Below, one piece after another: positions 33,753 to 42,616 of a DNA stretch of 64,000 nucleotides. Source of the stretch: CAZKUN01 sp964555935 (GTDB lineage: Bacteria; Armatimonadota; Zipacnadia; Zipacnadales; VGFC01); the NCBI GenBank assembly GCA_964555935.1, contig CAZKUN010000009.1, positions 17,443-81,442 of the forward strand, given 5' to 3'. The notes under the pieces were generated by a model that saw only the letters and a program-made list of their open reading frames with translations, was not told where the DNA came from and made no database searches. Within the stretch, counting starts at the first letter, position 1, and each line of letters opens with the position of its first letter. The translations under genes were made by a program, and so were the position numbers.

Positions 33753-35123
33753 ATGCCCGACGCGCGAAGAGCCCTTGTGATCATCGTCGACGCTGCTCGC
33801 AAGGATGCGACCGAGCCCCTCATCGCGTCCTCGCGCATCCCCGCCCTCGCCGCGGCAGCAAGGCCGGCAATGATCGCTCCATCGTGCTGGACCGTGCCAT
33901 CCGTGGCATCCCTTCTAACGGGCGTCTTCCCGTGGGAACACGGGCTTCACTGGCCACTCGACACGCCGCCAACGGCGCCGCTTACCATCGCCTCGTTTCT
34001 CGAGGCTGCCGGACGCCGGATGGCGCTCGTCTCGGCGAATGAGATGTACGGTCCACCCGTCATCGAACTGCGGCCCGGCGTTGCTGAATTCCCCTTGCAG
34101 CGCTACTCCCGACCCATAACCGGACTTCGCCGAACGCTCGGTCTGCTCGACTACGGGGGCCGGGTGGTTCTTGAATCGGTGAGGCGACTGGTGGCGTCTG
34201 ACGTGCCGGATGTGATGGTCGTCCACCTGAACGAGGCCCATCACCCCTACCTGCCACCCGTTTCCGGGCCGCTCGGCCGAGGGGGGCTGACACACATTTT
34301 CGGCCATCTGCAATACTACTTCTCCAAGCGCGTTCAGGTCTGGGAGCACGCAGCCCGTGCCGACGACGTCGCCTGGAGCGACGCCCGTCGACGCTACGAG
34401 GAATGCCTTGCATACGACGTCGCGATAGTCGAGGAGATCATCGAGCTTTACGAGCAGGTCGGGCTGGTAGACGACACGCTCGTCATCGTCACCGCCGATC
34501 ATGGCGAGCACCTCGGCGAGCACGGATTGGGCGATCACCAGGCCTCGCTCTACGATGAGTTGGTGAGCGTCCCGTGCGCCGTTATTGCTCCGGGCGTCCC
34601 CATCGGACCGCGGCCCGAGGTGCAGTTCCAACACACCGACGTGGCGCTGACAGTCTGCAACTACCTCGGCGTCCCCATGGTCGGCTACGCGCCGCGCCGC
34701 CAGCCGCTTGACATGCTGGATCCCGCCAGTTGGGAGAGCGGCCACGAGAGCGCTTTCATGGAGTGGACCCCGTGGGGAGATGAGAAGTTTGGGAAGCTCC
34801 AGCAACGCAACCCGACCTACGGTTTCGGACCGTTGCGTCGCGACATCGTCGGCGTTCGGACACCCGCGTGGAAGTACACTCGCGGCTCCGATGGCTCCGC
34901 CGCGCTATACGATCTGACGTCGGACGCCGGCGAACGTGCCGATGTTCGCGTGCAGAACCCGGAGATTGCCGCCGAACTCGAGGCGAGACTGGCGGAGTGG
35001 TGCGAGTCGGTCGGGCGGCCGGCGCCCGGTGAGGATCCGCCGTTTGACACGCGTGGCGGGGGATACAGCGAAGAGAGCCAGAAGGTCATCGAGCAGCGGC
35101 TCGCGGACCTGGGGTACATGTAG
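33753..35123 (+). CDS. Sulfatase-like enzyme with TxPS active-site motif
   Basis: ATG 33753 follows TTGAGG; the ATG at 33669 lies within the upstream gene. The 456-residue protein begins ALVIIVDAARKDATEP. The nucleophile segment is SCWTVPSVASLLTG near residue 49, where threonine replaces the formylglycine Cys and PS is kept; Val replaces Arg. VIVTADHGEHLGEHGLGDH near 245 carries the second metal cluster, and KYTRGSDGSAALYDLTSD is the usual C-terminal motif. It ends VIEQRLADLGYM. Predicted as a metal-dependent phospho- or sulfo-ester enzyme using Thr. Its stop is two bases from the convergent GT4 gene's stop. Confidence 0.84.
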   Translation: MPDARRALVIIVDAARKDATEPLIASSRIPALAAAARPAMIAPSCWTVPSVASLLTGVFPWEHGLHWPLDTPPTAPLTIASFLEAAGRRMALVSANEMYGPPVIELRPGVAEFPLQRYSRPITGLRRTLGLLDYGGRVVLESVRRLVASDVPDVMVVHLNEAHHPYLPPVSGPLGRGGLTHIFGHLQYYFSKRVQVWEHAARADDVAWSDARRRYEECLAYDVAIVEEIIELYEQVGLVDDTLVIVTADHGEHLGEHGLGDHQASLYDELVSVPCAVIAPGVPIGPRPEVQFQHTDVALTVCNYLGVPMVGYAPRRQPLDMLDPASWESGHESAFMEWTPWGDEKFGKLQQRNPTYGFGPLRRDIVGVRTPAWKYTRGSDGSAALYDLTSDAGERADVRVQNPEIAAELEARLAEWCESVGRPAPGEDPPFDTRGGGYSEESQKVIEQRLADLGYM

Positions 35124-35125
35124 AC

Positions 35126-36487
35126 CTAATCGGCGCCGGCTTCCTCAACAGGCAACGTCTCGGGAGCGCTCCGTCGCAAGCCACGCTCGGGCAGTCGTCC
35201 TCGCGCCATCAGGGACTCGTAAGCCTGGGCCGTCTGCGCGACCATCGCCTCGACCGTCCAATCGGCGAGCCCGTCATCCTCAAGCCTGACCGCCGCGCGC
35301 GAATAGTCTCGCGGAGCCTGCAGCACTTCCCGCAACCGCCGGCAGAACAGGTCGTCATCATCCTGCGGGACGATGTGACCGTTGCGACCTTCCACGATCG
35401 CCTCTTGCGCCCCATTCACGTCGTAGCAGACGATCATCCGGCCGACCGCCGTAGCCTGGACGAACACCCGCGGCAAGCCTTCCCATTTCGAGGTCAAGCA
35501 GACGCACGACGACGCCGCAAGAACCTCCTCGATATCAGGCCGAAAGCCCAGGAAGCGGAACTCGCCGTTCAGCCCCGAGGCCTGCGCGAGTGCCTCCAGC
35601 TCGCCCCGCTGTCGGCCCTCACCCGCGACCACAAAGCGCGCATCGACGCCCTCGCGGACCAGGCGGCCCGCAGCCTCGATGAAGCGATCTACCCGCTTGC
35701 GGTGCTCCAATCGACTCACAAGCAACGCCACGGGCACGTCGCTGGGGAGTCCCAACTCGACGCGCTTCTGACGGATCCTTGCATCGGTCCAGCGCGCGGC
35801 GCGGCGAAACGCGCCTAGGTCCATCCCGCTCCGCACGGTCGCGTACTGCTCAGCGCGACCGACACCGTGGTCGGTGTAGAGCCGCGACAAGTCGTTCGAA
35901 ACGCTGACATAGGCCGTCGTGTAGCGCGCCATCCACCGTTCGATGGCAACGATGGTCCGGTACATGATCGGGTGCTGCTCGGCGTGGAATGTCGTGCCAT
36001 GTAGGCCATGGACCACGATCGGCACGCGCTCGAGGCGAGCAGCCAGCCTCCCGAGCACGCCAGCCTTGGCCGTGTGGGTGTGCACGATGTCAGGCTTCGT
36101 CTCGCGGATAATCCGGCGTAGTCGGGCGAGGGCTTTCAGATCCAGGAACGGGTTGATCTCGCGGACCAACTCATCGACGACCATCACGCCGCGCCCATCG
36201 ACCTCGGCCATCTGGGCGGAGCTGCTCTCGCCCCCGGCAACCACGGTGCATGAGTGGCCCATTCGCTGAAGGCCGTTGCAGGTGAGGATTGTGTTCTCGT
36301 CCGCCCCGCCGCTGATCAGCCGCGTGATGACGTGCAAGACCGATGGCTTCCCTGCGCGCGCCGGGAGCCTCCCCGCGGTCTGAGCCGCACTGTCAAGCTG
36401 GGGATGTTGAGACGTTCGGGCATTGCTGCTTGGCCCGAGACCTATCGGCTTGCTGATTGCGGGTTCCTCCTCGCCGCGGAACTCCAT
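35126..36487 (-). CDS. GT4 family glycosyltransferase
   Basis: The frame is open to ATG 36595, but ATG 36487 is preferred because it leaves a shorter unconserved leader before the conserved VLHVITRLISGGADENTI. From 36487 the protein is 453 residues. It has an N-terminal Rossmann-like domain, KPDIVHTHTAKAGVLGRLAA near 120, VALLVSRLEHRKRVDRFIEAA near 250 (GT-B hinge) and CLTSKWEGLPRVFVQATAVG near 340. The second Glu of the family E-x7-E motif is Gln here, yet surrounding residues are intact. It probably adds a nucleotide-activated sugar to a lipid-linked glycan. Last gene of a minus-strand block, convergent with the sulfatase-like gene. Confidence 0.85.
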   Translation of the reverse strand: MEFRGEEEPAISKPIGLGPSSNARTSQHPQLDSAAQTAGRLPARAGKPSVLHVITRLISGGADENTILTCNGLQRMGHSCTVVAGGESSSAQMAEVDGRGVMVVDELVREINPFLDLKALARLRRIIRETKPDIVHTHTAKAGVLGRLAARLERVPIVVHGLHGTTFHAEQHPIMYRTIVAIERWMARYTTAYVSVSNDLSRLYTDHGVGRAEQYATVRSGMDLGAFRRAARWTDARIRQKRVELGLPSDVPVALLVSRLEHRKRVDRFIEAAGRLVREGVDARFVVAGEGRQRGELEALAQASGLNGEFRFLGFRPDIEEVLAASSCVCLTSKWEGLPRVFVQATAVGRMIVCYDVNGAQEAIVEGRNGHIVPQDDDDLFCRRLREVLQAPRDYSRAAVRLEDDGLADWTVEAMVAQTAQAYESLMARGRLPERGLRRSAPETLPVEEAGAD

Positions 36488-36652
36488 TGTGCCCCGGCAC
36501 GTCAAATACGTGGAACTTCGTTGTCCCGCGTGATTCCGGTCGACGTCGACCTCACTGGGGAGGGCTTCGCCTCGACCCCATGCAGATTCCTGCATGCGAC
36601 CGTCACGATGTATAACGCATGTTGTCGCCGACGCACCTTCAATTGCACTAGC

Positions 36653-38884
36653 TCACCGCGCCTCGACTCGGCCCAGTCGCCACCGAGGCCGCTCTTCCAT
36701 GTCTATTGCCGCGTGTCGATAGTACGGGTACACGCTCCATTCGACACACGTCACGACGTCAGGTTGCGCGTCCCCATCGAAATCGCCAACCCAAGGATGC
36801 GGCCCGTGTGACGTCACCTTGATGGGCTCGCCGAAGCATCGCAATGTCCGGGGAGCGGCAAAGACCGGATCGGTCGCGGTGCCTACATTCCTCAACAGGT
36901 AGATACTCCCTTTTGCGGCATCGGTGCCGGCACAACTGTACACGACGTCCGTCAGGCCGTCCGCGTCCCAGTCCACGCATCGGAAGCTCTCGGTCCAGTG
37001 CGCGGACCGGTCCACCACCGCATCGTCTATTAGGCGCCCATCCTGGAGCTTCAGCGGGCCTCGACGCCGCAATCGAAAGCGGCCATCGTCAGCCCGATAC
37101 TGCTCGAACAACATGAGCTTTCGCACATGCCCGTCATGCGTGATCAGGTCCATTAGCCCATCCCCGGTCAGGTCCGCGAAGCCGCACCCGGTCCGCCAGA
37201 AGAACGGCTGGTTCTCCTCGTATGGGTACGGATTGTTCGGCACGCTCTTGTCGCCTGCTAGCTTGGCCGACGTAGCGCGCGCCTCCGGCGAGTCCGGATA
37301 CCCGTCGACGACGATCTGGCTGCGCTCGCCAAATCGGGGCCGCGAGCGCGTCCCCACGTTCTTGTACCAGAAGATGCGGTTCGTCTCATTCGGCAGTATC
37401 AGGTCGGGCAACCCGTCGCCATCCCAATCAACATACCCAGGATAGGGGTAACCCATGTTGTGCCAATGATCACTGCCTAGAACCTCATCGCGCAGGAGGC
37501 GGATGGGCTTCCCATCGGCTTCGATCTGACGCGCCTCGGCGAAGGCCGGCTTCTCGCGCGAGCCCTCGTTGATCACGATCCGCGGCCATCCATACCCTCC
37601 GCCAACGAGCATGTCGAGGTCGCCGTCGCCATCCCAATCGCACAGGCACGGCCATGCCTGGTCGCTGAGGGCCATCACCGCTGAGATGGACTCAGCCTGC
37701 CCCACCTTCCGGAACCGGGGCTCGCCGGGCCTGACCTGCCGGTAGTGTGATACTCGTTGCCACACGTCGTGCCCGATGAGCAGACCGCCCGGCGTCGCGG
37801 CGACTGACGCGCACCAGAACTCATCCACGCCCTCGATGGGCTCCTCCTCGGCAAATGTGGGGGGGTCGCCGCCGAGGTTACGTCGCCAGGCGATTCCACG
37901 GTTCCGCGGATCGTCCTCGCCGTCGACCAAGCAGACAGCGTCTGGCCGTCCATCCGCGTCAATGTCGTAGAAGCACGCGTCAAGCCCCGCGTCGAGAGTC
38001 ACCGCCGTCTCGGATGCGCTCCGGATGTAGGCGCCGCCCACCACGATGTCGGCAACGCCATCGCCGTTGAGGTCCGTCACCCGACACGGGCTCCACGCGC
38101 CCTCGGGGCGTTTTGCGCTGCCGCCCGACTCGAAGATCGGCATGCCGCCCGCGTCGCGATCACCCGAGTTCAGGTAGATATCCACCTGATCTCCCCGGTT
38201 CTTCGAGTGGACCACATCCACCAGCCCGTCGCCGTTCACGTCGCCGAAGCCCGCCGTCATGTAAGTGTGGCGGAAATACTGGAGGTTTCCATCGGCGTCC
38301 CGATACCTCAGCCGGACCATGTCCCCCACTCGCAGGCGCCCATTGCCACTATTGCGCGGGTAACAGACAACCCCATCCCACGGCCAGCCAGGCCGGTAGG
38401 CATAGTTCCAGCACCCCACCAGATCCAGTTTCCCGTCGCCCGTCATATCGTGGAGGCCACCGGGGTAGATCAGCGCGACCGGTCGAGGCTCGCCCGCGTT
38501 GTATCGCAGCAAGTCGCCAACGCCGATCGCCGGCGTGTATGCTTGTGGCTTCAGGGCCGGGCGGGTGTCGCGCGTGGAGAAACGTATCTCGTACCGCGTG
38601 TGATCTGGGGCAGGGATGACCCACTCAACGCGACCGCTATCCCCATACGCGAAGTCTTCACTCCGGGCGTGTGGCACCGTCTCGCCGGTCGCAAGGTCAA
38701 TCACCTCGATCGAGTTCGGGTCGAGCGCGCCTGCCGCGCCGGCCTCCGCGATCAGTTCCCCGAAATCGATCTTCGGATCCATCGGCACGTTGGCAAGCTC
38801 CAGCTCGGACGTGACGGTCAACCGGACGCGGAACCCGTCGGCTGTGGCCCCCACCGAGAACACCATCAGCGCCAGCGCTACCAT
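36653..38884 (-). CDS. Secreted FG-GAP/VCBS-repeat beta-propeller protein
   Basis: The 743-residue protein begins with a signal peptide (MVALALMVFSVGATADG). After a beta-rich N-terminal module (~20-125) it has repeated FG-GAP/VCBS blades with calcium-binding-like DxDGDGxxD loops: HDMTGDGKLDLVG, GDVNGDGLVDVVH, TDLNGDGVADIVVGG, CDWDGDGDLDMLVGG, VDWDGDGLPDLILP, ADLTGDGLMDLIT and VDWDADGLTDVVY. These form an integrin-like propeller that binds protein or carbohydrate; no catalytic site is visible. ATG 38884 overlaps the upstream nitrilase stop by seven bases, so the two are coupled. Confidence 0.87.
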   Translation of the reverse strand: MVALALMVFSVGATADGFRVRLTVTSELELANVPMDPKIDFGELIAEAGAAGALDPNSIEVIDLATGETVPHARSEDFAYGDSGRVEWVIPAPDHTRYEIRFSTRDTRPALKPQAYTPAIGVGDLLRYNAGEPRPVALIYPGGLHDMTGDGKLDLVGCWNYAYRPGWPWDGVVCYPRNSGNGRLRVGDMVRLRYRDADGNLQYFRHTYMTAGFGDVNGDGLVDVVHSKNRGDQVDIYLNSGDRDAGGMPIFESGGSAKRPEGAWSPCRVTDLNGDGVADIVVGGAYIRSASETAVTLDAGLDACFYDIDADGRPDAVCLVDGEDDPRNRGIAWRRNLGGDPPTFAEEEPIEGVDEFWCASVAATPGGLLIGHDVWQRVSHYRQVRPGEPRFRKVGQAESISAVMALSDQAWPCLCDWDGDGDLDMLVGGGYGWPRIVINEGSREKPAFAEARQIEADGKPIRLLRDEVLGSDHWHNMGYPYPGYVDWDGDGLPDLILPNETNRIFWYKNVGTRSRPRFGERSQIVVDGYPDSPEARATSAKLAGDKSVPNNPYPYEENQPFFWRTGCGFADLTGDGLMDLITHDGHVRKLMLFEQYRADDGRFRLRRRGPLKLQDGRLIDDAVVDRSAHWTESFRCVDWDADGLTDVVYSCAGTDAAKGSIYLLRNVGTATDPVFAAPRTLRCFGEPIKVTSHGPHPWVGDFDGDAQPDVVTCVEWSVYPYYRHAAIDMEERPRWRLGRVEAR

Positions 38885-40596
38885 GGGCCCCTCTCCGGTC
38901 GGTACTTCATGATGACATCGTTCACCGTCGGTATGATGCCGTAGAGTTCTGGCCGACGCCGGCCCAGCATCATCTCCCGCCAGCCTGCCTTCTGCTCGGG
39001 GCAGTCGTCAGCAAGGTACGTGCCGATCCCCTCCGTGCCTTGCGTGGGCTGGACTGCCTTGTTGCCCTCGTAGTAGACCCTCTGGTCGTCGAAGTTGATG
39101 TCCACGTGGATCACGCCCTCTTGCTGGAAGACGCTCGAGGCCATGACCTGCCCGTAGGGATCGACGATGACCGATCTCAGGCCAGCGTCAGATGAGTTCC
39201 AGTGCGCGCAGGCGACCCACACCCCGTTGTCGAGCGCCCTCGCCCGCAGCAGCGTCTCGTTGTGTCGTCCACTCGCGCCCCACATCTGGCTGGGGTCGAG
39301 GATGATCTCCGCCCCCTTCAGCGCCAGCGTCCGATCGATCATCGGCGTGTACAGATCCCCACATTCGTGGATACCGATCCGTCCGAAGTCCGTGTCAAAG
39401 ACGGTGATCTCGGGGAAGCCCTTCGTCCAGTAGATCGACGTCTTGTGGATCACCTCGCCCTGGCGATTCCAGACATACGCCAGGCTGATGCTCTCCTCGC
39501 CGCGCAGTCCGCCAACCACGATGTACGCGCCCATCTCGCGGGCCAACTCGGCAACCTTCGCCCCCGCATCGCGCCCGATGTCGTCGTTCTCAATGTCGGC
39601 GGAGTTCTCCGAGACCAGGATCAGGTCCGGGCTGGCGCCGCCCGCCTTCTCGATGAGTTCGAGCATCTTGGCCGGCCGCTCGCCCGTGCGCCACATGTGG
39701 GAGGGGTTGAGATACACCACCGCAACGCGCGCCGTCCGCTTCGCATACGTTGGCAGATCCGGCGGCTCCCATGGCTCGGAAACAGGCCCAAACGCAGTCC
39801 GGTCGCCGACGCAGTTCACGTAGAAACACGGCTCGCACTGCACCCACGGGTCATACGGATCGTCCTTGCGTTTGTCGAGGTCTACCCTCGCCGACGCAAC
39901 GCCGTCCTCGTGGCCCGTGTCGGCGATAGGCGCGCCCCCTCGGTTCACGATCATGCTCCGCCCAAAGGCCGCGCCGCGCATGCCCATCTCGTAGCGGTTG
40001 GTGATGTACGTCCGAGGGTCGGCATACATCGCCGCGACGAGGTGCGAGTGCGCGTCCCGGGCTCGCGCGGTCAGGACTGGCTCCCACCCGCTGTGCTCGC
40101 GGAAGCGCTCCGGAAAGGCATGCCAGAGCAGCACCTCCGCGCCTTTCATCCAGAGCGTCTCGTACACTTCAGGGAAGTAGATGTCGCTGGTTACCGTCGC
40201 GCCGATGACGCCGAAATCCGTCTCGAAGACCTCCAACTCATCCCCGAGTACCAGATCGTCATCGTCGGGGAACGCGTGCGTCTTCCGAGCCGTGAAGGCG
40301 ATCTCGCCCTCGCGGTCGAGCAACACGGAAGTTGCGTACACGCGGTCGCCGTCCTCTTCCCTCATCGCCAGCGCGACATACGTTCCGTGCCGCTTCGCGA
40401 ACCTCGCGAAGCCTCGCAGCCCCGCCATCGGTCGCTCGGCGTTGAAGCTGAGGAAGGGCATATACGGAAGCGCGACCAGATCCTGCGGGCCACGCTCACA
40501 CGCCTCCTCCAGCGCCCCAGTCACGTGCTCCCGCGTCTGGTGCTTCTCACCGTCCAGCAGGCATACCGTGGATATATTCACGTCGCGCTTCGCCAT
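38878..40596 (-). CDS. Tandem nitrilase-domain protein with inactive first domain
   Basis: The 572-residue protein holds two nitrilase-superfamily domains. In domain 1 (~8-270) the catalytic Glu position reads VALPYMPFL (Tyr), the Lys is kept (TARKTHAF) and the Cys position reads ATVTSDIYFPE (Thr), so it should be inactive. Domain 2 (~290-560) keeps the triad as LILVSENSAD (Glu), VIHKTSIYW (Lys) and GIHECGDLYTP (Cys). No signal peptide is present. Family members hydrolyse amides or carbamoyl groups. ATG 40596 has GAGG upstream. The dispersed palindromic repeat at 40620-40646 lies just upstream of the start. Confidence 0.88.
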   Translation of the reverse strand: MAKRDVNISTVCLLDGEKHQTREHVTGALEEACERGPQDLVALPYMPFLSFNAERPMAGLRGFARFAKRHGTYVALAMREEDGDRVYATSVLLDREGEIAFTARKTHAFPDDDDLVLGDELEVFETDFGVIGATVTSDIYFPEVYETLWMKGAEVLLWHAFPERFREHSGWEPVLTARARDAHSHLVAAMYADPRTYITNRYEMGMRGAAFGRSMIVNRGGAPIADTGHEDGVASARVDLDKRKDDPYDPWVQCEPCFYVNCVGDRTAFGPVSEPWEPPDLPTYAKRTARVAVVYLNPSHMWRTGERPAKMLELIEKAGGASPDLILVSENSADIENDDIGRDAGAKVAELAREMGAYIVVGGLRGEESISLAYVWNRQGEVIHKTSIYWTKGFPEITVFDTDFGRIGIHECGDLYTPMIDRTLALKGAEIILDPSQMWGASGRHNETLLRARALDNGVWVACAHWNSSDAGLRSVIVDPYGQVMASSVFQQEGVIHVDINFDDQRVYYEGNKAVQPTQGTEGIGTYLADDCPEQKAGWREMMLGRRRPELYGIIPTVNDVIMKYRPERGPW

Positions 40597-40619
40597 CTCA
40601 TAGTCCTCATCCAGCCGTT

Positions 40620-40646
40620 GTAGGGGCGCAACTTCATGGCGCCCTG
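40620..40646 (+). repeat. Dispersed palindromic repeat, diverged copy
   Basis: Begins GTAGGGGCGCAACTTCATGG and contains GGGCGC (40624-40629) and GCGCCC (40639-40644) arms. It sits between the propeller gene stop (40669) and the tandem nitrilase start (40596). Confidence 0.65.
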
Positions 40647-40668
40647 AGCCACGCGCTACGCGCGCCCT

Positions 40669-42531
40669 CTACTCCCCCAACCCATAGCTCCAGAGGTGCG
40701 ATGCCGCCGCGAAGTACAACCGCCCATCGACGATCGCTCCACCCGCGTCTACATTCACCGGCGTGTCCGTCACCTTCTCCAGCTCATACGTCCCCGGAGC
40801 AATCCGGACGATCGACTTCGACATCAGCGCGTAGATGCACCCCTCACCCTTCAGCAACGCCAGATGCCTCGGCATCCCGCCGTATTCACCCAGATCCGCC
40901 CGATGGACGATCTCACGCGTGCTTGGGTCGAACACGAACAGTTTGGAGCCTCGCGCCAGGCCGTAGACCATGCCGTCCGAGCCAACCGCCACGCTCCAGA
41001 CGTCAGACGCGCCAGGCTCGGGAACGGTCCGGAACACGACTTCCCGCGTCTCCCAGTCGAGGATGTACAGCTCCCCCTCCGTCGCCGCCGCGTGTCCGCC
41101 GCCGGGGGTGCTGATGCTCGTTCCGCCGACCAGATTCCCATCCGGGAGCACGTCGAGACAGATCGTGCTGTGGTTCGGGATCAGATCTTCGTCCTCGATC
41201 AGCGTCGCCTCATCCGTCTCCAGGTTGTAGATCCCCATTCCGCCGCCGGTCAAACCATAGCCCATGTAACCCGCCATGATCGCGTGCTTGCCATCGGGGT
41301 GAGTGATGCATGCTCTCGGCCGGGCGATCGACTTCGGGAACCGTCCGACCATCAGCGGGTTGGGGTCGTCGCCCGTCTCGTTGTTCCAGGGCTTCGTCGT
41401 GTCAAACCGGTAGAAGAACCCGCCAGCGTACGCCCCGGCAAACACGTACCTATCCAGCGTCGCCATGGCGCAGAAGTTGCCTCCACCGACCTTCGCGAGG
41501 CCACCGTAGTCTTCCAGCTTGTCCGTCTTCGTATCATAGGCCACCATGTGCATCGGATGGCACGAACTGGCGTAGATCATTCCCTCCGGGCCCGCCGCCA
41601 CCGATGTGAAGAGCGCGCCCTCGGACTCGTAGCCGAATGTCAGCTTGCTGACCTCGCCGTCCGCCTCGATCTCCATATATCGCTCCGGCAGGTTCAGTAA
41701 CTTCAGCTTCCTACCATCCGGGAATGTCCCGCGCGTCAGCCCCCACGGGATTCTGCCATTCGGCGCTTCGGCGGCCTTCTCATCCGCCTCGATCTCCTCC
41801 GCATTCCCGCCACTCATCCGGTACCACTGCCCGGCCGCAGTGCCATAGACTTCGCCATCCACGCCCGGATAGACCGAGCCGGAGCCCGTCGTCCTTGCCG
41901 CATCATCGACGATCTGCTTCACGGTGCCGGTCGCCGTGTTATACGCCACGAGATTGCATCGAGCCGTGCCGATTCCCGCGTACAGCCACCCATCCGCGTC
42001 GGCGCAGAGGCTGTTGACGTAATGCTCCGCCGGGTCGAGTTGGCCTAGCTCTGCCATCTCCTTCGTCTCGGGGTCGAAGCGGATGAGCTTGCAGCTCGGG
42101 TAGCTCCCCGCGTATATCATCCCATCCGGCGCGTCACACACGCTCTCACCCGTGTAGGCGCTCTCACCGGGCGCGGGGGTGCCAGAGAACAGCCACTCGC
42201 GGCCAGCGGGATCCAGCTCCATCAGCACCCTTCCCGCGAGCGTGTAGAACCGCCCGTTGTCGCTCATCAGCGACGCGAACGGCGGCGAGTTCGGCACGCC
42301 TTCCGAGTAGTAGATCTGCTCCGTTACGCCGCTGTCGATGTCGGTCATGAGAATCCATCCGCGCGGACTGCTATCCATCATCAGGCAGATGGTCGTCGCC
42401 TTGCCATCGATCTCAATACACGCCACGCCCCGGCTCTCCGCCGCTGGCGCGCCCACTCCGTGGTCGATGAACCCATCCTGCGCCGTCAAGCAAGCACATG
42501 CCACCAACCCAATCCCTGCAATGAGCATCAT
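40669..42531 (-). CDS. Secreted beta-propeller-like protein
   Basis: ATG 42531 is chosen over the in-frame ATG at 42666 because GGGGGAG lies eight bases upstream and the product begins with a signal peptide (MMLIAGIGLVACACLTAQ). The longer version would translate the palindromic repeat and overlap the upstream gene. The 620-residue protein is made of repeated beta-blades with periodic motifs: DSGVTEQIYYSEG, DGMIYAGSYPSCKLIRFDPETKEM, DGWLYAGIGTARCNLVAYNTATG, EGMIYASSCHPMHMVAYDTKT, DGMVYGLARGSKLFVFDPSTRE. This is a WD40- or SGL-like propeller. No catalytic residues are recognised; a binding or lactonase-like role is possible. Confidence 0.82.
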   Translation of the reverse strand: MMLIAGIGLVACACLTAQDGFIDHGVGAPAAESRGVACIEIDGKATTICLMMDSSPRGWILMTDIDSGVTEQIYYSEGVPNSPPFASLMSDNGRFYTLAGRVLMELDPAGREWLFSGTPAPGESAYTGESVCDAPDGMIYAGSYPSCKLIRFDPETKEMAELGQLDPAEHYVNSLCADADGWLYAGIGTARCNLVAYNTATGTVKQIVDDAARTTGSGSVYPGVDGEVYGTAAGQWYRMSGGNAEEIEADEKAAEAPNGRIPWGLTRGTFPDGRKLKLLNLPERYMEIEADGEVSKLTFGYESEGALFTSVAAGPEGMIYASSCHPMHMVAYDTKTDKLEDYGGLAKVGGGNFCAMATLDRYVFAGAYAGGFFYRFDTTKPWNNETGDDPNPLMVGRFPKSIARPRACITHPDGKHAIMAGYMGYGLTGGGMGIYNLETDEATLIEDEDLIPNHSTICLDVLPDGNLVGGTSISTPGGGHAAATEGELYILDWETREVVFRTVPEPGASDVWSVAVGSDGMVYGLARGSKLFVFDPSTREIVHRADLGEYGGMPRHLALLKGEGCIYALMSKSIVRIAPGTYELEKVTDTPVNVDAGGAIVDGRLYFAAASHLWSYGLGE

Positions 42532-42546
42532 GACGCTGACTCCCCC

Positions 42547-42575
42547 GTAGGGGCGCAATTCATTGCGCCCTGCCG
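42547..42575 (+). repeat. Dispersed palindromic repeat, best copy
   Basis: GGGCGCAA (42551-42558) and TTGCGCCC (42563-42570) form a perfect 8-bp stem with a 4-base loop inside a 29-base element matching 17244-17272 at 28 positions. It lies just upstream of the ribosome site of the minus-strand gene starting at 42531. Confidence 0.8.
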
Positions 42576-42616
42576 TTCTTACCGTCTTCGCGTCTTCCCG
42601 CTTTCGTTGTCGTGCT

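Noticed and set aside
31474..35123. Calling the genes at 31474 and 33753 active formylglycine sulfatases
   Set aside because: The Cys of CxPSR is Thr in both, so the cofactor cannot form there; annotated instead as sulfatase-like.
36600..36640. TATACA box upstream of the GT4 gene on the minus strand
   Set aside because: No -35-like hexamer at a workable spacing; nearest TTGAAG is 22 bases away.
39202..40623. 473-codon plus-strand frame opposite the tandem nitrilase
   Set aside because: Arg-rich shadow with no family pattern; the minus frame encodes nitrilase motifs twice.
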